The notes under the pieces were generated by a model, which had not been told where the DNA came from, made no database searches, and was given only the letters and a program-made list of their open reading frames with translations. Positions 6,668 through 14,642 of a stretch of 26,034 nt of DNA are shown here, one piece after another. How positions within the stretch are numbered: the first letter of the stretch is position 1; the number at the start of each line of letters is the position of its first letter. The translations under genes were made by a program, and so were the position numbers. The stretch comes from Deltaproteobacteria bacterium. Lineage in GTDB: Bacteria > Desulfobacterota > Desulfobaccia > Desulfobaccales > 0-14-0-80-60-11. Location of the stretch: contig JAMCQY010000365.1 in NCBI GenBank assembly GCA_023381945.1, positions 1-26,034 of the forward strand, given 5' to 3'.

Positions 6668-7612
6668 ATGGAAATGATGATTGAAGTGCGGGACCTGACC
6701 AAATATTACGGTCCCTTGCAGGCCGTCAACCGGCTCAATTTTGAGGTGGCGGCGGGCGAGATCGTGGGCTTCCTGGGTCCCAACGGCGCCGGCAAAACCA
6801 CCACCTTGAAGATGCTGTCGGGGTTTCTGGCCCCTACTTCCGGCACTGCCCGGATCAACGGCTTCGACTGCGTCAGCCAGTCCCTGGAGGTCCGCCGCTC
6901 CCTCGGTTATTTGCCGGAAAACGTCTCTATCTACCCGGACCTGACGGTGGGCCAGTTCCTGAAATTCGCCGCCCAGGCCAAAGGGGTGGAAGTCAAAGAC
7001 CAGCCGGGGGAAATCCGGCGGGTTATGAATGCCTGCGGTCTGGAGGAGGTGGCCGGCAAGCTGGTCAAGGCCCTGTCCAAGGGCTTCCGGCAACGCCTGG
7101 GGCTGGCCCAGGCCCTGCTCCACCAGCCCCCGGTGCTTATCCTGGATGAACCCACCATCGGTCTGGACCCCTCCCAGATCGTGGAGATTCGCAGCCTGAT
7201 CAAAAACCTGGAAGGGGGTCACACGGTCATCCTGAGCAGCCATATCCTGCCCGAGGTCAGCCAGTTGTGCCATCGGGTGATTATTATTAATCGCGGGCAA
7301 ATCGTGGCCAGTGACACCCCCGAGAATCTCGCCCGGCAGATGGGCCGAGGCGCCATCAGTTTAATGGTGAAGGGGCCGGAGGCCCAGGTCATGGCGGCCC
7401 TGCAAGATATGCCCGGCGTGGCCCGGGTAATGAACCAAAGCGAGGGCCGTTTCCTGGTGGAAGCCGGCAACGGCCAGGATCTGCGCCCGGAATTGGCTCG
7501 GTTGCTGGTGCAGCAGGGCTTCGACCTCCTGGAGTTGAAGGCCCAGGAATTCACCCTGGAAGACGTCTTCCTCAACCTGGTAACCGAGGAAGAGACCGAG
7601 GCAGAGTCATGA
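6668..7612 (+). CDS. ABC transporter ATP-binding protein (GldA-type)
   Basis: A 314-residue ATPase of the ABC-2/Gld exporter class. Walker A is GPNGAGKTT (residues 37-45), the signature is LSKGFRQRLGLAQ (136-148), and Walker B is VLILDE (156-161) followed by the D-loop GLDPSQ; the switch histidine is in LSSHILPEV. About 80 residues after the nucleotide-binding domain form the C-terminal extension typical of this class. The start at ATG 6668 (MEMMIEVRDLTKYYG) matches the family N-terminus; earlier in-frame codons give non-homologous sequence. It overlaps the permease gene by 4 bases (ATGA), so the two are translationally coupled. It should power the membrane partner encoded next, probably on the cytoplasmic face of the inner membrane. 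Confidence 0.9.
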   Translation: MEMMIEVRDLTKYYGPLQAVNRLNFEVAAGEIVGFLGPNGAGKTTTLKMLSGFLAPTSGTARINGFDCVSQSLEVRRSLGYLPENVSIYPDLTVGQFLKFAAQAKGVEVKDQPGEIRRVMNACGLEEVAGKLVKALSKGFRQRLGLAQALLHQPPVLILDEPTIGLDPSQIVEIRSLIKNLEGGHTVILSSHILPEVSQLCHRVIIINRGQIVASDTPENLARQMGRGAISLMVKGPEAQVMAALQDMPGVARVMNQSEGRFLVEAGNGQDLRPELARLLVQQGFDLLELKAQEFTLEDVFLNLVTEEETEAES

Positions 7613-8397
7613 AAACATGCGGCGGACTATTGGCCTTGCTCCGCAAAGAGCTGACCATTTATTTCACCGGTCCCATCTTCTACATCACCGGCTTCTTTTT
7701 CCTGTTGCTGGCCGGCTATTTCTTTTACACCAACACCATCTATTACGGCCTCATCAGCCTGCAGGGGGCCCAGCAGGCCAGTAATCCCCAGGTAGCGGCT
7801 CAATTGAATCCGCAGATGATGATCTACCGGCCGTTGTTCGCGGTGCTGGCCATCATCATGCTTTTCCTGGTGCCGCTCCTCACCATGCGCCTGCTGGCCG
7901 AAGAGAAACGCTCCGGCACTTCGGAACTTTTGTTCACCTACCCTATATCGGACTGGTCCATCATCCTGGGAAAATTCGGGGCAGCCCTGCTGGTCTACCT
8001 CATCTTTCTGGCCTTCACCGTGTGTTACTCCTTCGCCCTGGGCTTTATGACCCGGCTGGACTGGGGCGCCCTGGCGGCCGGCTACCTGGGGCTGATCCTG
8101 CTGGGTGCCGCCTTCCTGGCCCTGGGCCTGTTTGCCTCCAGCCTCACGGAGAACCAGATCATCGCCGGGGTGGTGGCCTTCGCCCTGCTCCTGCTGTTCT
8201 GGATCATCGGCTGGGTTCAGGAATTGGGAGCCGGCACCATAGGCAGAATAATGCAATATTTGTCACTGCTGGATCACTACGAGAATTTCACCAAAGGGGT
8301 GATCAATACCCGGGACCTGGTGTATTGCGGCAGCTTCATCTTTTTCTTCCTCTTTCTCACCAAGAGGCAACTGGAATCCCGGCGCTGGAGAGCCTAA
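7609..8397 (+). CDS. ABC-2 family permease (GldF-type)
   Basis: A 262-residue polytopic membrane protein with about six hydrophobic segments, starting at FYITGFFFLLLAGYFFY. The motif LLTMRLLAEEKRSGTSELLF around residues 87-106 is the characteristic cytoplasmic loop of ABC-2 permeases, where the E-K-R-S-GT sequence precedes the coupling helix. It pairs with the ATPase upstream (ATGA overlap) and is followed one base later by the GTG start of the GldG-like gene. The transported substrate is unknown. Confidence 0.85.
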   Translation: MKTCGGLLALLRKELTIYFTGPIFYITGFFFLLLAGYFFYTNTIYYGLISLQGAQQASNPQVAAQLNPQMMIYRPLFAVLAIIMLFLVPLLTMRLLAEEKRSGTSELLFTYPISDWSIILGKFGAALLVYLIFLAFTVCYSFALGFMTRLDWGALAAGYLGLILLGAAFLALGLFASSLTENQIIAGVVAFALLLLFWIIGWVQELGAGTIGRIMQYLSLLDHYENFTKGVINTRDLVYCGSFIFFFLFLTKRQLESRRWRA

Positions 8398-8398
8398 C

Positions 8399-9814
8399 GT
8401 GAACTGGCTGGATCGTTTTAGAGACCGAAAAGTAATTTACGGCACCGGTTCCATAATTTCGGTGCTGCTGGTGGTGGGCATTCTCATTGTGGCGGCATTG
8501 CTGGCGAACTGGCACCAGGCGCGCTGGGACCTGACCCGGGGCCAAACCCAATCCCTGTCTGCGGTCACCCGGAACCTGGTGAAAGAGGTAAACCAGCCCT
8601 TGACCATGGAGGCCTTTTTGCCGGAGGGCTCCGGCGAGCGAGACCACGTCAAAGACGTACTCCAGAGATACGCCTATCTTAACCCAAAAATCGGTTTTAA
8701 ATTTGTCGACCCGGAACGCCAGCCCCTCAAAGCCAAGGAAGCCGGCTACCGCTTTCCCGGCAATGTTCAACTCACTTACGCCGGCAAGCACCAGATGGCT
8801 GACCGCGCCGATGAGGAATCCATCAGCAATACCTTGCGCCGTATCCTGAAGACCGAACGCAAGAAGGTCTATTTCCTCACCGGCCATGGCGAGCGAAGTC
8901 TCGCCAGCAGTGATAAGAACGGCCTACAAGTGGCCAACCGGGCCCTGGAGAACGAGGGCTATGAGATCGCTCCTCTTAACCTGGTGACCACGCCCGAAGT
9001 GCCGCAGGACGCGGCGGTGGTGGTCGCGGCCTCCCCCACCAAACCTGTGTTGAGCAATGAGATCGACGCTTTGAAGGCCTACCTGGCTCGCGGCGGCCGG
9101 GTCCTGGTGATGTTGGAGGCTTACCAGGACGGCGGCCTCAAGGGCTTCCTGGCGGGCTACGGCATCAATCTGGATGACGGCATCATCCTCGATTACAACC
9201 AGCTCAGCCAGTCGCTGCGCGTCAGCCCGGTCATGCCTTTGGCCTTTCAATACGGCCCCACCCGCATCACCCGGGATTTTAAAAACACCTTCACCATCTT
9301 TCCCTTATCCCGTTCCGTGACCCTGAATAAAGAAACCAAGGGGGTCAGCTTACAGCCCATCGTCAGCACCATGGCCTCCAGCTACGAGAAACTGGGCAAG
9401 GACTGGGTGAAGGCCAATAAGGCCGCCTACGATCCCAAGACGGACAAAAAGGGACCCTTCAACCTCGGGGCCCTGGCCGAGATCAAGGCAACCCCGAAGG
9501 CCAAGGAGCCGGCCTCGGCCAAGAAGCCTGGAGAAGAAGAAGAGAAGGCTTACCTGGCGGTTTACGGCGACATGGACTTTGCGGCCAACGCCTATTTCAA
9601 TCTCTTCGGCAATGGCGATCTGTTCTTGAATACCGTTAATTTCCTGGCCGCCGAAGAACAGCAAATCATGGTGCGGGAGGCCCTGAAGGCCCAACTCCTG
9701 ACGCTCTCGACCAATCAATATTGGGTCTTGTTTCTCGTTAGTGTGATTTTCGGGCCGCTGATCATGGTGGTGGTGGGAATTTCGGCCTACCGGACCCGGA
9801 GGGCCAGAAGATGA
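8399..9814 (+). CDS. GldG-like ABC-transporter auxiliary protein
   Basis: A 471-residue membrane-anchored protein. A transmembrane helix near residues 17-38 (SIISVLLVVGILIVAALLAN) and another near 440-463 flank a large, probably periplasmic domain. The segment WDLTRGQTQSLSAVTRNLVK and the later VYFLTGHGER motif are hallmarks of the ABC_transp_aux/GldG family found next to GldA/GldF-like transporters. A Lys/Pro/Ala-rich linker lies around residues 360-380. The start is GTG at 8399, one base after the permease stop, with GGAGA upstream. The 3' end overlaps the next gene by 4 bases (ATGA). In Bacteroidetes GldG is needed for gliding; here a motility role is only a guess. Confidence 0.8.
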   Translation: MNWLDRFRDRKVIYGTGSIISVLLVVGILIVAALLANWHQARWDLTRGQTQSLSAVTRNLVKEVNQPLTMEAFLPEGSGERDHVKDVLQRYAYLNPKIGFKFVDPERQPLKAKEAGYRFPGNVQLTYAGKHQMADRADEESISNTLRRILKTERKKVYFLTGHGERSLASSDKNGLQVANRALENEGYEIAPLNLVTTPEVPQDAAVVVAASPTKPVLSNEIDALKAYLARGGRVLVMLEAYQDGGLKGFLAGYGINLDDGIILDYNQLSQSLRVSPVMPLAFQYGPTRITRDFKNTFTIFPLSRSVTLNKETKGVSLQPIVSTMASSYEKLGKDWVKANKAAYDPKTDKKGPFNLGALAEIKATPKAKEPASAKKPGEEEEKAYLAVYGDMDFAANAYFNLFGNGDLFLNTVNFLAAEEQQIMVREALKAQLLTLSTNQYWVLFLVSVIFGPLIMVVVGISAYRTRRARR

Positions 9815-11145
9815 GCCCCCGCCGGTTAATCCCCTACCTGGTGATCTTCCTGGTCTTGGCGGGAACCTACGCGGGTCTGCGGTGGCATGAGGCCCAAAAG
9901 GAGGCCCGGGAGGCCCGGGCTAAACAAGTTTTTGATTTCAAGGCTGACGAGATCAATGCGGTCACCCTAAAACGGGATCAGTCTGAAATTCAACTGACCC
10001 GTCAGGGGAGCGCCTGGGAGATCAGCAAGCCCCTGAAAGCCAGGGCCGATGCCCGGACGACGGGCGATCTGGTGAAGGCCCTGGCCCAACTAAAAATGGA
10101 GCGTGATCTCGGCCCCGGCGACCTCAAGAGCTTCGGTTTGGATAAACCTGGCCTGGTGGTCTCCTTCACCGCCAAAGGGCAGCCGCATCTCTTGTCCCTG
10201 GGCAGCCCGGTGCCGGGCGGCCGGGGCTTTTACGTCCGCCAAGATGAACGTCCCAATATCCTGCTCATCGCCGAGGGGGTTCGGGATTCCCTGGACCAAT
10301 CACTGGACAATTTGCGGGATAAGACCCTCTGGACTTTTGCGCCGGACCAGGTTACATCTGTCAAACTCCGCGCCGATAAGACCGAAGTGAATCTCGAAAA
10401 ACACGGCGGCTCCTGGACCTGGGTGGGGCGCCCCAATTTTAAAGTCCGCCCGGACCGGGTAGAACAATTATTGCAGCAGATCCATACAGCCCGGATTACC
10501 GCCTTCCCACCGGCGCCCCAGGATCTGAAAGCCGCCGGCCTGGGCCCCCTGGCCCTGACCGAAGTCAGCGTGGCGACCCCCCAAGGAGTCCAAACCCTAT
10601 TGATTGGCGCGAAGATTAATAGAGGCTATTACGCCCGGGTGGGTGAGCAGGGTCCGGTGGTCCAAGTGGGTCTCTCCGTAGCTGAGGAGATCGCCCGCAC
10701 CATCCCGATATTGGCAGACCGCCGCTTGTGGCCCGGCGCTCTGCGCGAGGTTGGCCGGATCGCCTGGGGCACTCCGGGAAAGACCTGGACCGCCACCAAA
10801 GAAAAGGATTTCTGGAAGCTCACCGGACCTGATAAGGTTGAGATCAAGCAATCTGCGCCGCGGGTGGAGATGGCCCTGGTCGATTTCCAGAACCTGGAGT
10901 ACTCCAGCCTGCTGCCCCAATCGGCAGCGCCGGGGAAAGAAGCATCCTTCCTGGAGCTGTTCGACGGGGCCGGAAAACTCATGTTCCGCCTGGATGAATT
11001 GGGGCAACAAGGCCAGGCCGGGGTCAAGGTGCGCACCAAAACCGGCGACACCGTCATGGATGCGGTCGTTCCCCAGCAAAGTTATAACCGCTGGCACCAA
11101 GAGATGGCCCGGCTCACTGCGCCGCCTCCCCAGCCGAAAAAGTAA
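9811..11145 (+). CDS. DUF4340 domain protein
   Basis: A 444-residue protein with one N-terminal membrane helix (LIPYLVIFLVLAGTYAGL) and a long presumably periplasmic part. Two or more similar beta-rich repeats are visible: VTLKRDQSEIQLTRQGSAWE, then VNLEKHGGSWTW, and later IAWGTPGKTWTATKEKDFWK. Such Trp-containing repeats are the signature of DUF4340. The protein is commonly encoded as the last member of GldA/F/G-like cassettes, and it overlaps the GldG-like gene by 4 bases here. It probably forms a complex with it on the outer face of the inner membrane. No biochemical role is established that I know of. Confidence 0.8.
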   Translation: MSPRRLIPYLVIFLVLAGTYAGLRWHEAQKEAREARAKQVFDFKADEINAVTLKRDQSEIQLTRQGSAWEISKPLKARADARTTGDLVKALAQLKMERDLGPGDLKSFGLDKPGLVVSFTAKGQPHLLSLGSPVPGGRGFYVRQDERPNILLIAEGVRDSLDQSLDNLRDKTLWTFAPDQVTSVKLRADKTEVNLEKHGGSWTWVGRPNFKVRPDRVEQLLQQIHTARITAFPPAPQDLKAAGLGPLALTEVSVATPQGVQTLLIGAKINRGYYARVGEQGPVVQVGLSVAEEIARTIPILADRRLWPGALREVGRIAWGTPGKTWTATKEKDFWKLTGPDKVEIKQSAPRVEMALVDFQNLEYSSLLPQSAAPGKEASFLELFDGAGKLMFRLDELGQQGQAGVKVRTKTGDTVMDAVVPQQSYNRWHQEMARLTAPPPQPKK

Positions 11146-11180
11146 TCAGTTTTCAGTTCCCGTTGCCTGTTTTAAAATTC

Positions 11181-11214
11181 AGGGCGCAACCGAAATAGGT
11201 GCGCCCTTTATAAT
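11181..11214 (+). terminator. Probable terminator of the ABC cassette
   Basis: AGGGCGCA (11181-11188) pairs with TGCGCCCT (11200-11207), followed by a short AT-rich tail (TTATAAT). The hairpin is good but the T-tract is poor. Confidence 0.45.
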
Positions 11215-11234
11215 GGTCTCAATCTGCATAGTTT

Positions 11235-11362
11235 ATACCTAGTTGCGCTCAAATAGGTAATTTTTTGTAGGGGCGGACCCATGTGTCCGCCCTGATTGAG
11301 GGCGCACACGCGGGTGCGCCCCTACAAAAGACCGTCTTACTTCCATGAGCGCAACTTGGTAT
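11235..11362. mobile_element. MITE-like structure with 17-base inverted ends around a REP
   Basis: ATACCTAGTTGCGCTCA (11235-11251) is an inverted repeat of TGAGCGCAACTTGGTAT (11346-11362), with one mismatch. The 128-base unit contains the REP composite at its centre. No transposase is encoded inside. I do not see a convincing flanking target duplication. Confidence 0.5.
11267..11325. repeat. REP composite (two hairpins), GTAG...CTAC type
   Basis: A 59-base element: left half GTAGGGGCGGACCCATG with its partner, a TGATTGA spacer, then the right half ending GGGTGCGCCCCTAC. It is the reverse-orientation counterpart of 2654-2711, and its left half recurs at 24007-24032. Confidence 0.85.
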
Positions 11363-11428
11363 TGGTGAAAGCTGACCGGAGTCGCTAACCGGCTATTCTA
11401 TTAAAATCAGCATCTTCCCACACTTTTA

Positions 11429-11437
11429 TGGTATAAT
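11429..11437 (+). promoter_or_regulatory. Extended -10 promoter of surE, implying a leaderless transcript
   Basis: TGGTATAAT is a perfect extended -10 element (TGn-TATAAT). The hexamer ends 6 bases before the surE ATG, so transcription should start at or next to the A of the start codon. No good -35 box is present, which is usual for extended -10 promoters. No Shine-Dalgarno sequence lies in the AT-rich bases before the ATG. Confidence 0.6.
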
Positions 11438-11443
11438 TTAAAT

Positions 11444-12196
11444 ATGATCCTGCTGACCAACGACGACGGTATTTACGCCCCCGGCATCCGGGCCTTGTAC
11501 GAAGAACTGAGCCAATTGGGCGAGGTGGCGGTGGTGGCTCCGGACAGCGAGCAGAGTGCCGTGGGGCACGCCATTACTCTAATCAACCCTCTGCGGGTCA
11601 AGAAGGTCACCATCGACGGCGGCGTCCAGGGCTGGGCAGTGAGCGGCACCCCGGCGGACTGCGTCAAGATTGCCATGGCCGAGCTCTTGCCCCAACCCCC
11701 GAAAATGGTGGTCTCCGGCATCAACCTGGGCCCCAACGTGGGCATCAACGTGCTGTATTCCGGCACGGTATCCGCGGCCACCGAGGCCTGCATCCTGGGT
11801 ATCCGGGGCATGGCCTTTTCCCTCAATTCCTATAAAGCCGACGCCGACTTCGCCAGCGCCGCCCATCTGGCCCGGGAGACCCTGGCTCGCCTGGGGCACT
11901 GGACCGGCTGGAATAACGGCACTTGTCTCAACGTCAACCTGCCGGCCCTGCCGGTGGAAAAAGTCCTGGGCCTCAAGTTCACCCGCCAGGACGTCGGCCG
12001 TCTGGTGGAACATTTCGAGCGCCGCGTGGACCCCAGAGAACACGTCTATTATTGGCTGGCCGAGATCAATGAGCGCCGGGACGTCGACCCGGAAACCGAT
12101 CTCGGAGCGGTGGAGGCCGGGTTCATCTCGGTTACCCCGATCCACTACGACCTCACCGATTACCGCAGTCTGGAGGCCCTCAAAACTGAAAAATAG
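11444..12196 (+). CDS. surE: SurE 5'/3'-nucleotidase
   Basis: A 250-residue metal-dependent survival protein SurE, which dephosphorylates nucleoside 5'- and 3'-monophosphates and short polyphosphates in the cytoplasm. The metal site is complete: D7-D8 in LLTNDDGIYAPG, S38 in SEQSAVGH, and N94 in SGINLGPNVG. GTPADCVKIA and YSGTVSAATEA are further family signatures. The N-terminus MILLTNDDG cannot be shortened without removing the metal ligands, and no in-frame start exists upstream before a stop at 11402, so ATG 11444 is firmly the start. This matters because the promoter -10 sits just 6 bases away. It is monocistronic as far as I can see; hdrC follows after 149 bases. Confidence 0.95.
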   Translation: MILLTNDDGIYAPGIRALYEELSQLGEVAVVAPDSEQSAVGHAITLINPLRVKKVTIDGGVQGWAVSGTPADCVKIAMAELLPQPPKMVVSGINLGPNVGINVLYSGTVSAATEACILGIRGMAFSLNSYKADADFASAAHLARETLARLGHWTGWNNGTCLNVNLPALPVEKVLGLKFTRQDVGRLVEHFERRVDPREHVYYWLAEINERRDVDPETDLGAVEAGFISVTPIHYDLTDYRSLEALKTEK

Positions 12197-12243
12197 TATT
12201 ATCCACCCGATCTTCCCCAAATTTCCCCCGGATTTTTTTCTAA

Positions 12244-12261
12244 AATTGACTTGGGTCAATT
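12244..12261. promoter_or_regulatory. FNR/HcpR-like palindromic operator upstream of hdrC
   Basis: AATTGACTTGGGTCAATT is a perfect 7+7 palindrome around TTGG. The TTGAC-N4-GTCAA core resembles sites of CRP/FNR-family regulators, particularly HcpR sites described for sulfate reducers. It ends 84 bases before the hdrC start. Binding is inferred. Confidence 0.5.
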
Positions 12262-12345
12262 GTTTTCACCCGGAATAATACTTATTTTTAAGGAAGTTAA
12301 AGCCGATAAAGCCAGTAATTTTAGACAGGACTGAGATTAAAGACA

Positions 12346-12936
12346 ATGACCGCATTGCCAGTCATTCAAACACCCAAGAAGTTCGAAACCGGCATCATCA
12401 TGGCTGAACAAGACCATTTTCTGGCTCGCGAGATTCTAAGGCTGAGCGGCACCAACTTCAATAGCTGTTTTCAATGCCGCACCTGTGCCAATGGCTGTCC
12501 CTTCGTCCAGGCCATGACCCCCCCGCCCAATGCCGTTATCCGCATGGTGCAGTTCGGACTGCGGCGGGAGGTTCTGGAGACGAACACCATCTGGGTCTGC
12601 GTCAAATGCCACACCTGCTCGGCGGAGTGCCCCATGAACATCGATATCGGCGCGGTCTTGGCCGTGCTGCGGCGTCTGGCCCTAGAGGAGGGGATCCAGC
12701 CGGCGGAACCCAATATTTTGGATTTCCACCGGGAAGTGCTCAGCTCCATCGAGCGCTATGGCCGGACCCATGAGTTAGGCATCATGCTGCGCTACAAGGC
12801 AAGGGTAAAACAATGGTTCGCCGACCTGGATGTGGGCCTCAGGATGTTCGCCAAGCGCAAACTGGACCTGCGGGCTTCCCGGGTCAAGGCCATCAAAGAA
12901 ATCTCCCGGCTTTTCCGGCCGCATTGGAAAAGGTGA
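12346..12936 (+). CDS. hdrC: HdrC-like iron-sulfur subunit
   Basis: A 196-residue protein with two classical [4Fe-4S] motifs: C41-x2-C44-x2-C47-x3-C51 (CFQCRTCANGC) followed by P, and C85-x2-C88-x2-C91-x3-C95 (CVKCHTCSAEC) followed by P. The order and spacing match heterodisulfide reductase subunit C, which passes electrons between a partner and the HdrB active-site cluster. The region after residue 110 is helical and basic, without clear membrane segments, so it is a soluble type. ATG 12346 is taken as the start; an internal ATG at 12400 (MAEQDHFLAREI) is nearer to the usual HdrC N-terminus and is possible. hdrB follows after 6 bases. No hdrA is in the window. Confidence 0.85.
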   Translation: MTALPVIQTPKKFETGIIMAEQDHFLAREILRLSGTNFNSCFQCRTCANGCPFVQAMTPPPNAVIRMVQFGLRREVLETNTIWVCVKCHTCSAECPMNIDIGAVLAVLRRLALEEGIQPAEPNILDFHREVLSSIERYGRTHELGIMLRYKARVKQWFADLDVGLRMFAKRKLDLRASRVKAIKEISRLFRPHWKR

Positions 12937-12942
12937 GCAGGT

Positions 12943-13794
12943 ATGAAGAATTTAGTGGATATTTCTTATTTCCCCGGCTGTTCCCTGGAGTCTTCCGCCC
13001 GGGAGGCCAATATCTCCCTGATGGCCTCCGCCCGGATGCTGGGGCTGAATCTTATCGAACTGGAAGATTGGAACTGCTGCGGGTCTTCTTCGGCCAATAT
13101 CCTGGATGAAGAGATCGCCCTTTCCCTGCCGGCGCGAGACATTTCCCTGGCGGCTCCGGACCGCCCCTTGATGGCCATGTGCCCCAAATGCCTCTATAAC
13201 CTGCGCGAGGCCCATCTCAAGATGCAGCAGGAGCCGGAGTTCCATCGGGCGATGGAGCGCCGCTGGGGACGGCGTATCTCCCTGGACCTGGAGATCGTCC
13301 ATTTTTTCGAGATTCTGGTACGGCTGGGCCCGGAGCGCTTGCAGAAGTGCCTGGCGCAGCCTTTGAACGGCTTGAAGGCCGTCCCCTATTACGGCTGCAC
13401 CACCTTCCGCCCTCCGGTTTTGCGCCGGGGCAAGTATTACCAGGGAGAACTGGGCAATATTCTGGCCGCCCTGGGAGCCGTGCCTTTGACCAAGGCCCTG
13501 AGTTACCGCTGTTGCGGCACTTTCCTCACCGCCTCCCGGCCGGATGTGGTCACGCCCCTGGTGAACCAAATCATGGCGAGCGCCATCGCGGTGGGGGGCG
13601 AATGCCTGGTCACCGCCTGCGCCATGTGCCAGCTTAACCTGGAAATCAGGTGCACCCTGGAAAACCGGCTGCCCATTTTCCATTTCTCCGAGATTCTGGC
13701 CCTGGCCCTGGGGGCCCGGGATTATGAAGGCTGGTTCTCCCGCCACCTGGTTGACCCCCGGTCGCTTCTCCAGGAACGGCGGCTGATTGCATAA
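12943..13794 (+). CDS. hdrB: HdrB-like protein with two CCG domains
   Basis: A 283-residue protein with both cysteine-rich CCG motifs. The first is C13-x31-C45-C46-x33-C80-x2-C83 and the second C152-x37-C190-C191-x34-C226-x2-C229. These ligate the non-cubane [4Fe-4S] clusters of HdrB, which carry out disulfide or thiol chemistry. Both motifs are intact, so the protein can carry both clusters. It opens with SYFPGCSLESSAREAN, as in the family. It is preceded by an AGCAGG-type site and co-transcribed with hdrC. In anaerobes that lack methanogen cofactors, such HdrCB pairs join HdrA/MvhD or membrane complexes to exchange electrons with thiols or menaquinone; the real substrate is unknown. Confidence 0.85.
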   Translation: MKNLVDISYFPGCSLESSAREANISLMASARMLGLNLIELEDWNCCGSSSANILDEEIALSLPARDISLAAPDRPLMAMCPKCLYNLREAHLKMQQEPEFHRAMERRWGRRISLDLEIVHFFEILVRLGPERLQKCLAQPLNGLKAVPYYGCTTFRPPVLRRGKYYQGELGNILAALGAVPLTKALSYRCCGTFLTASRPDVVTPLVNQIMASAIAVGGECLVTACAMCQLNLEIRCTLENRLPIFHFSEILALALGARDYEGWFSRHLVDPRSLLQERRLIA

Positions 13795-13799
13795 TGGAA

Positions 13800-13828
13800 G
13801 TAGGGGCGGGTTTAAAACCCGCCCCTAC
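13800..13828. repeat. REP palindrome GTAGGGGCGGGTTT type
   Basis: Perfect 14-base arms (GTAGGGGCGGGTTT / AAACCCGCCCCTAC) around a single A. It is the same as the element inside the transposase gene except for the central base. It sits 6 bases after the hdrB stop. Confidence 0.9.
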
Positions 13829-13836
13829 AAATCCCC

Positions 13837-13875
13837 AAAAAAAGGCCCCCTGGGTGTCCAGGAGGCCTTTTTTAT
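13837..13875. terminator. Bidirectional terminator between hdrB and bamD
   Basis: A run of A's, AAGGCC-CCTGG, loop GTGT, CCAGG-A-GGCC, then a run of T's. It can stop transcription of hdrCB on the plus strand and of bamD on the minus strand. Confidence 0.9.
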
Positions 13876-13907
13876 TTCATCAGGATTGCTGATAGCTTAT
13901 CGCCGCT

Positions 13908-14642
13908 TTACCATTGCGCGTCAAACAGGTTGGCGATGGGGCTAAAGAAGCCGCCCTTGGGTTTCTTGTCGTCCCGGGCCAGGATCTTCTGCAACTCGAC
14001 GATTTTTCCTTGAGCTTCGGCCTTCTGGGGCAACTCGGGATAATCCTGGACAAAACTCTGATAGCGGTCCAGAGCCGCCTGAAAGCGCTTGGCCTTATAG
14101 TAGAACTCGGCAATATAGTACTCATGGTCCCCCAGGTCTTTGCGGCATTGGGCCAGGCACTTGTCCGCTTTGGGAATATATTCGGACTGGGGGTACTTTT
14201 TCTTTAGCCGCTTAAATTCTTCCATCGCCTTGGTCGTGTAGGTCTGGTCCCGGTCGATGGTGGAGCGTTGCCGGTAGTAGCAGAGCCCCTGGCGGAAGAT
14301 ACAATACGGCACGGCTTTGTTGGTGGGATGCAGCTTTTCGAAATCCTTGTAGGCCTGGATGGCTTCCTCGTATTTCTTCTTATAGAAATAGGCGTCTGCC
14401 AATTTAATTTGGGCCAGCAAGGCCTGTTGGCTGTAAGGATACCGATCCTTCACCTTTTCAAAGGTTTCAATGGCATCCTCATATTTCTTCTTCTTCAAGT
14501 CCTTGATACCTTCCTCGGCCATGACATCCGGCGGGGCATCTTTCTTCTTTTTGCCGAACCAGCCCTTAACCGTGGAGCACCCGAAGGTAAAGGTCAGGAC
14601 CACCACGAGGAGCAGCAATTTAGTAAAGCTTTTTTTAATCAT
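13908..14642 (-). CDS. bamD: Outer membrane assembly lipoprotein BamD
   Basis: A 244-residue lipoprotein. A Lys-rich start and hydrophobic stretch (KLLLLVVVLTFTFGC) lead to C22 as the probable lipidated cysteine; the box (TFGC) is slightly atypical. TPR-like repeats follow: EGIKDLKKKKYEDAIETFEK, then LADAYFYKKKYEEAIQAYKD, then AEFYYKAKRFQAALDRYQSF. This is the BamD (YfiO) architecture and size. BamD acts in the BAM complex that inserts beta-barrels into the outer membrane, and a TolC-like barrel is encoded nearby. The frame stays open upstream to 15020, but that part is the trxB remnant; ATG 14642 (MIKKSFTK) gives the signal peptide and is chosen as the start. Confidence 0.9.
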   Translation of the reverse strand: MIKKSFTKLLLLVVVLTFTFGCSTVKGWFGKKKKDAPPDVMAEEGIKDLKKKKYEDAIETFEKVKDRYPYSQQALLAQIKLADAYFYKKKYEEAIQAYKDFEKLHPTNKAVPYCIFRQGLCYYRQRSTIDRDQTYTTKAMEEFKRLKKKYPQSEYIPKADKCLAQCRKDLGDHEYYIAEFYYKAKRFQAALDRYQSFVQDYPELPQKAEAQGKIVELQKILARDDKKPKGGFFSPIANLFDAQW

